A stretch of DNA of 7,300 nucleotides. It comes from Bifidobacteriaceae bacterium. Lineage in GTDB: Bacteria; Actinomycetota; Actinomycetes; Actinomycetales; WQXJ01. The DNA lies in contig JAITJY010000393.1 of the NCBI GenBank assembly GCA_031278675.1, forward strand, positions 1 to 7,300, given 5' to 3'. Within the stretch, counting starts at the first letter, position 1. Every line of letters starts with the position of its first letter. This document shows, in pieces, positions 7,101 to 7,300 of the stretch. The translations under genes were made by a program, and so were the position numbers. The notes beneath the pieces are model-generated. The model was not told where the DNA came from and searched no databases. It was given only the letters and a program-made list of their open reading frames with translations.

Positions 7101-7300
7101 AAGTCGAGCACTTGGGCGACAGCGTGATGGTGGGCCCGCGCGATCAACTCCTGCGTGCCCGCATCCGCCACCGCCCACAACACCGACACCGACTTCGGCA
7201 CCGAGAACGTGTAGTCGTAGCCCGCGACCGTGCGCCGGGTGCCGCGCGCAGCTTCCTCGTCGCTGATCTGCCGCATGGCGGCTGCACGCTCGTCATCGGG
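4103..7300 (-). CDS. MobF (TrwC/TraA-like) conjugative relaxase-helicase, N-terminus cut by window edge
   Basis: A bifunctional enzyme that nicks one strand at the origin of transfer, stays covalently bound to the 5' end and unwinds the plasmid or element for conjugation. The frame is open through base 7300; the ATG at 7276 is internal, because eight more sense codons precede it and the catalytic N-terminal tyrosines are missing from the window. Residues below are counted from that ATG (1057 in total). The TrwC relaxase domain shows YDYTFSVPKSVSVLWA (20-35) and the metal-binding three-His set H93, H104 and H106 in DHWDSRAGDPQLHTH, with the 11-residue spacing of TrwC. The RecD-like helicase part shows Walker A GPAGAGKTT (432-440), APSATAAAVL (462-471), Walker B VIVDEAS (502-508), VGDWAQL (532-538), AVTAHRAQG (731-739) and YVGMTRGRD (759-767). 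The tail WLSAIGPRPADPAGARRW (974-991) and AAYRDRYQ (999-1006) resembles the end of actinobacterial MobF proteins, so the C-terminus is complete. Confidence 0.95.
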   Translation of the reverse strand, partial: PDDERAAAMRQISDEEAARGTRRTVAGYDYTFSVPKSVSVLWAVADAGTQELIARAHHHAVAQVLDFLEREVVVTRIGASTRGGPAAQADSTGVLATGYDHWDSRAGDPQLHTHVLVSNKTCTSQDGRWRAVDGRPMHAATVAVSQLFNAALADELARVLCLGWDTRDRGEDRNAAWEVAGVGEDLIAEFSARARDIDQETRRLVAAYAAEHGRQPSDRTIIRLRQQATLSTRPEKVLRSLAELTAEWRQRASGVLGEDATGWARRVIAAGDTLVIRADDVPLDVIDSLGVAVVQRVADRRSTWTRWNLHAEASRETMGWRFASIADREAVTGMITDAAEAASLRLTPEEMSVPVEFRRADGTSRFRPRHLALFSSQELMDAEAALLAWSRDVSAPSLPLETIDRVASAPDDAGRVLSEDQAEALAAVATSCRVVDVLVGPAGAGKTTALSGLRRAWEAEHGPGSVVGLAPSATAAAVLGEDLGIATENTAKWLTNHRLHGDTFTARQLVIVDEASLAGTFTLQQISRLAADAGAKVLLVGDWAQLQAVDAGGAFNLLVADRDHAPELTDIHRFRHDWEKAASLALRHGRPDAIAAYETNGRITGGDTDDMTEAAYQGWRADLNAGLSSLLIAEGLETARTLNQRARSDRIISGQVDGGNTVTLADGTQASRGDLVITRRNDRRLVAGRTGWVRNGDRWTVTRVRTDGAVTIRRAGMTRGGSVTLPAAYASQHLDLGYAVTAHRAQGVTVDTAHCVVTGSTTRENLYVGMTRGRDANRAYVAVDRPDDSHGVPHPSDDPNATCRTVLAGVLANSGAELSAHQAIQAEAETWGSIIQLGAEYETLAAATMQDRWAALIRASLPEPQAESVLGSEAFGPLAAELHRALAAGWNPETEFPRLVAARPLDDAADPAAVLNGRLARVLGTLESRPRRHQPAHVLGMYAEVADPASPAMAQALAERKTAMEARAADLLRQAIADRAPWLSAIGPRPADPAGARRWTQAALAVAAYRDRYQVESTSPFGVPASLVQRRDATRLRALAAQIRRVPEPDPQAPAQTARRQGPGL

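Overview
The window is GC-rich DNA with few AT-rich tracts and alternative GTG starts, and its protein families are typical of high-GC Gram-positive bacteria. Two features point to an actinobacterium: a sortase-type LPXTG surface protein, and a MobF (TrwC-like) conjugative relaxase whose C-terminal tail resembles actinobacterial members. The genus cannot be read from the sequence. The mix of a relaxase, a very large surface protein and a phage-type adenine methyltransferase suggests part of an integrative conjugative element or conjugative plasmid. This is inference: no integrase, attachment site, type IV secretion gene or origin of transfer is visible.

Layout. From the left edge to about 2638 two genes run on the + strand. 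The first is the 3' portion of a large cell-wall-anchored protein built from cysteine-paired beta-rich modules and ending in an LPRTG sorting signal. The second is a short phage-type N6-adenine methyltransferase whose likely GTG start overlaps the end of the surface gene by 10 bases. From the right edge to 2726 two genes run on the - strand. The first is most of a MobF relaxase-helicase, truncated at its N-terminus by the window edge. Downstream of it is a protein with an N-terminal Schlafen-type AlbA_2 domain and an unrecognised C-terminal half. The two gene pairs converge on a gap of 87 bases (2639-2725) that holds a near-perfect 19-bp hairpin, probably a bidirectional terminator.

How the parts may work together (inference). 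The relaxase would nick and unwind the element for transfer. The wall-anchored protein could mediate contact with recipient or host cells. The methyltransferase could mark the element's DNA against restriction. The AlbA_2 protein could be a regulator or accessory nucleic-acid-binding factor expressed behind the relaxase. All four families are at least partly recognisable. The least explained sequence is the C-terminal 250 residues of the AlbA_2 protein and the modular ectodomain of the surface protein. I saw no RNA gene, CRISPR array or insertion sequence.
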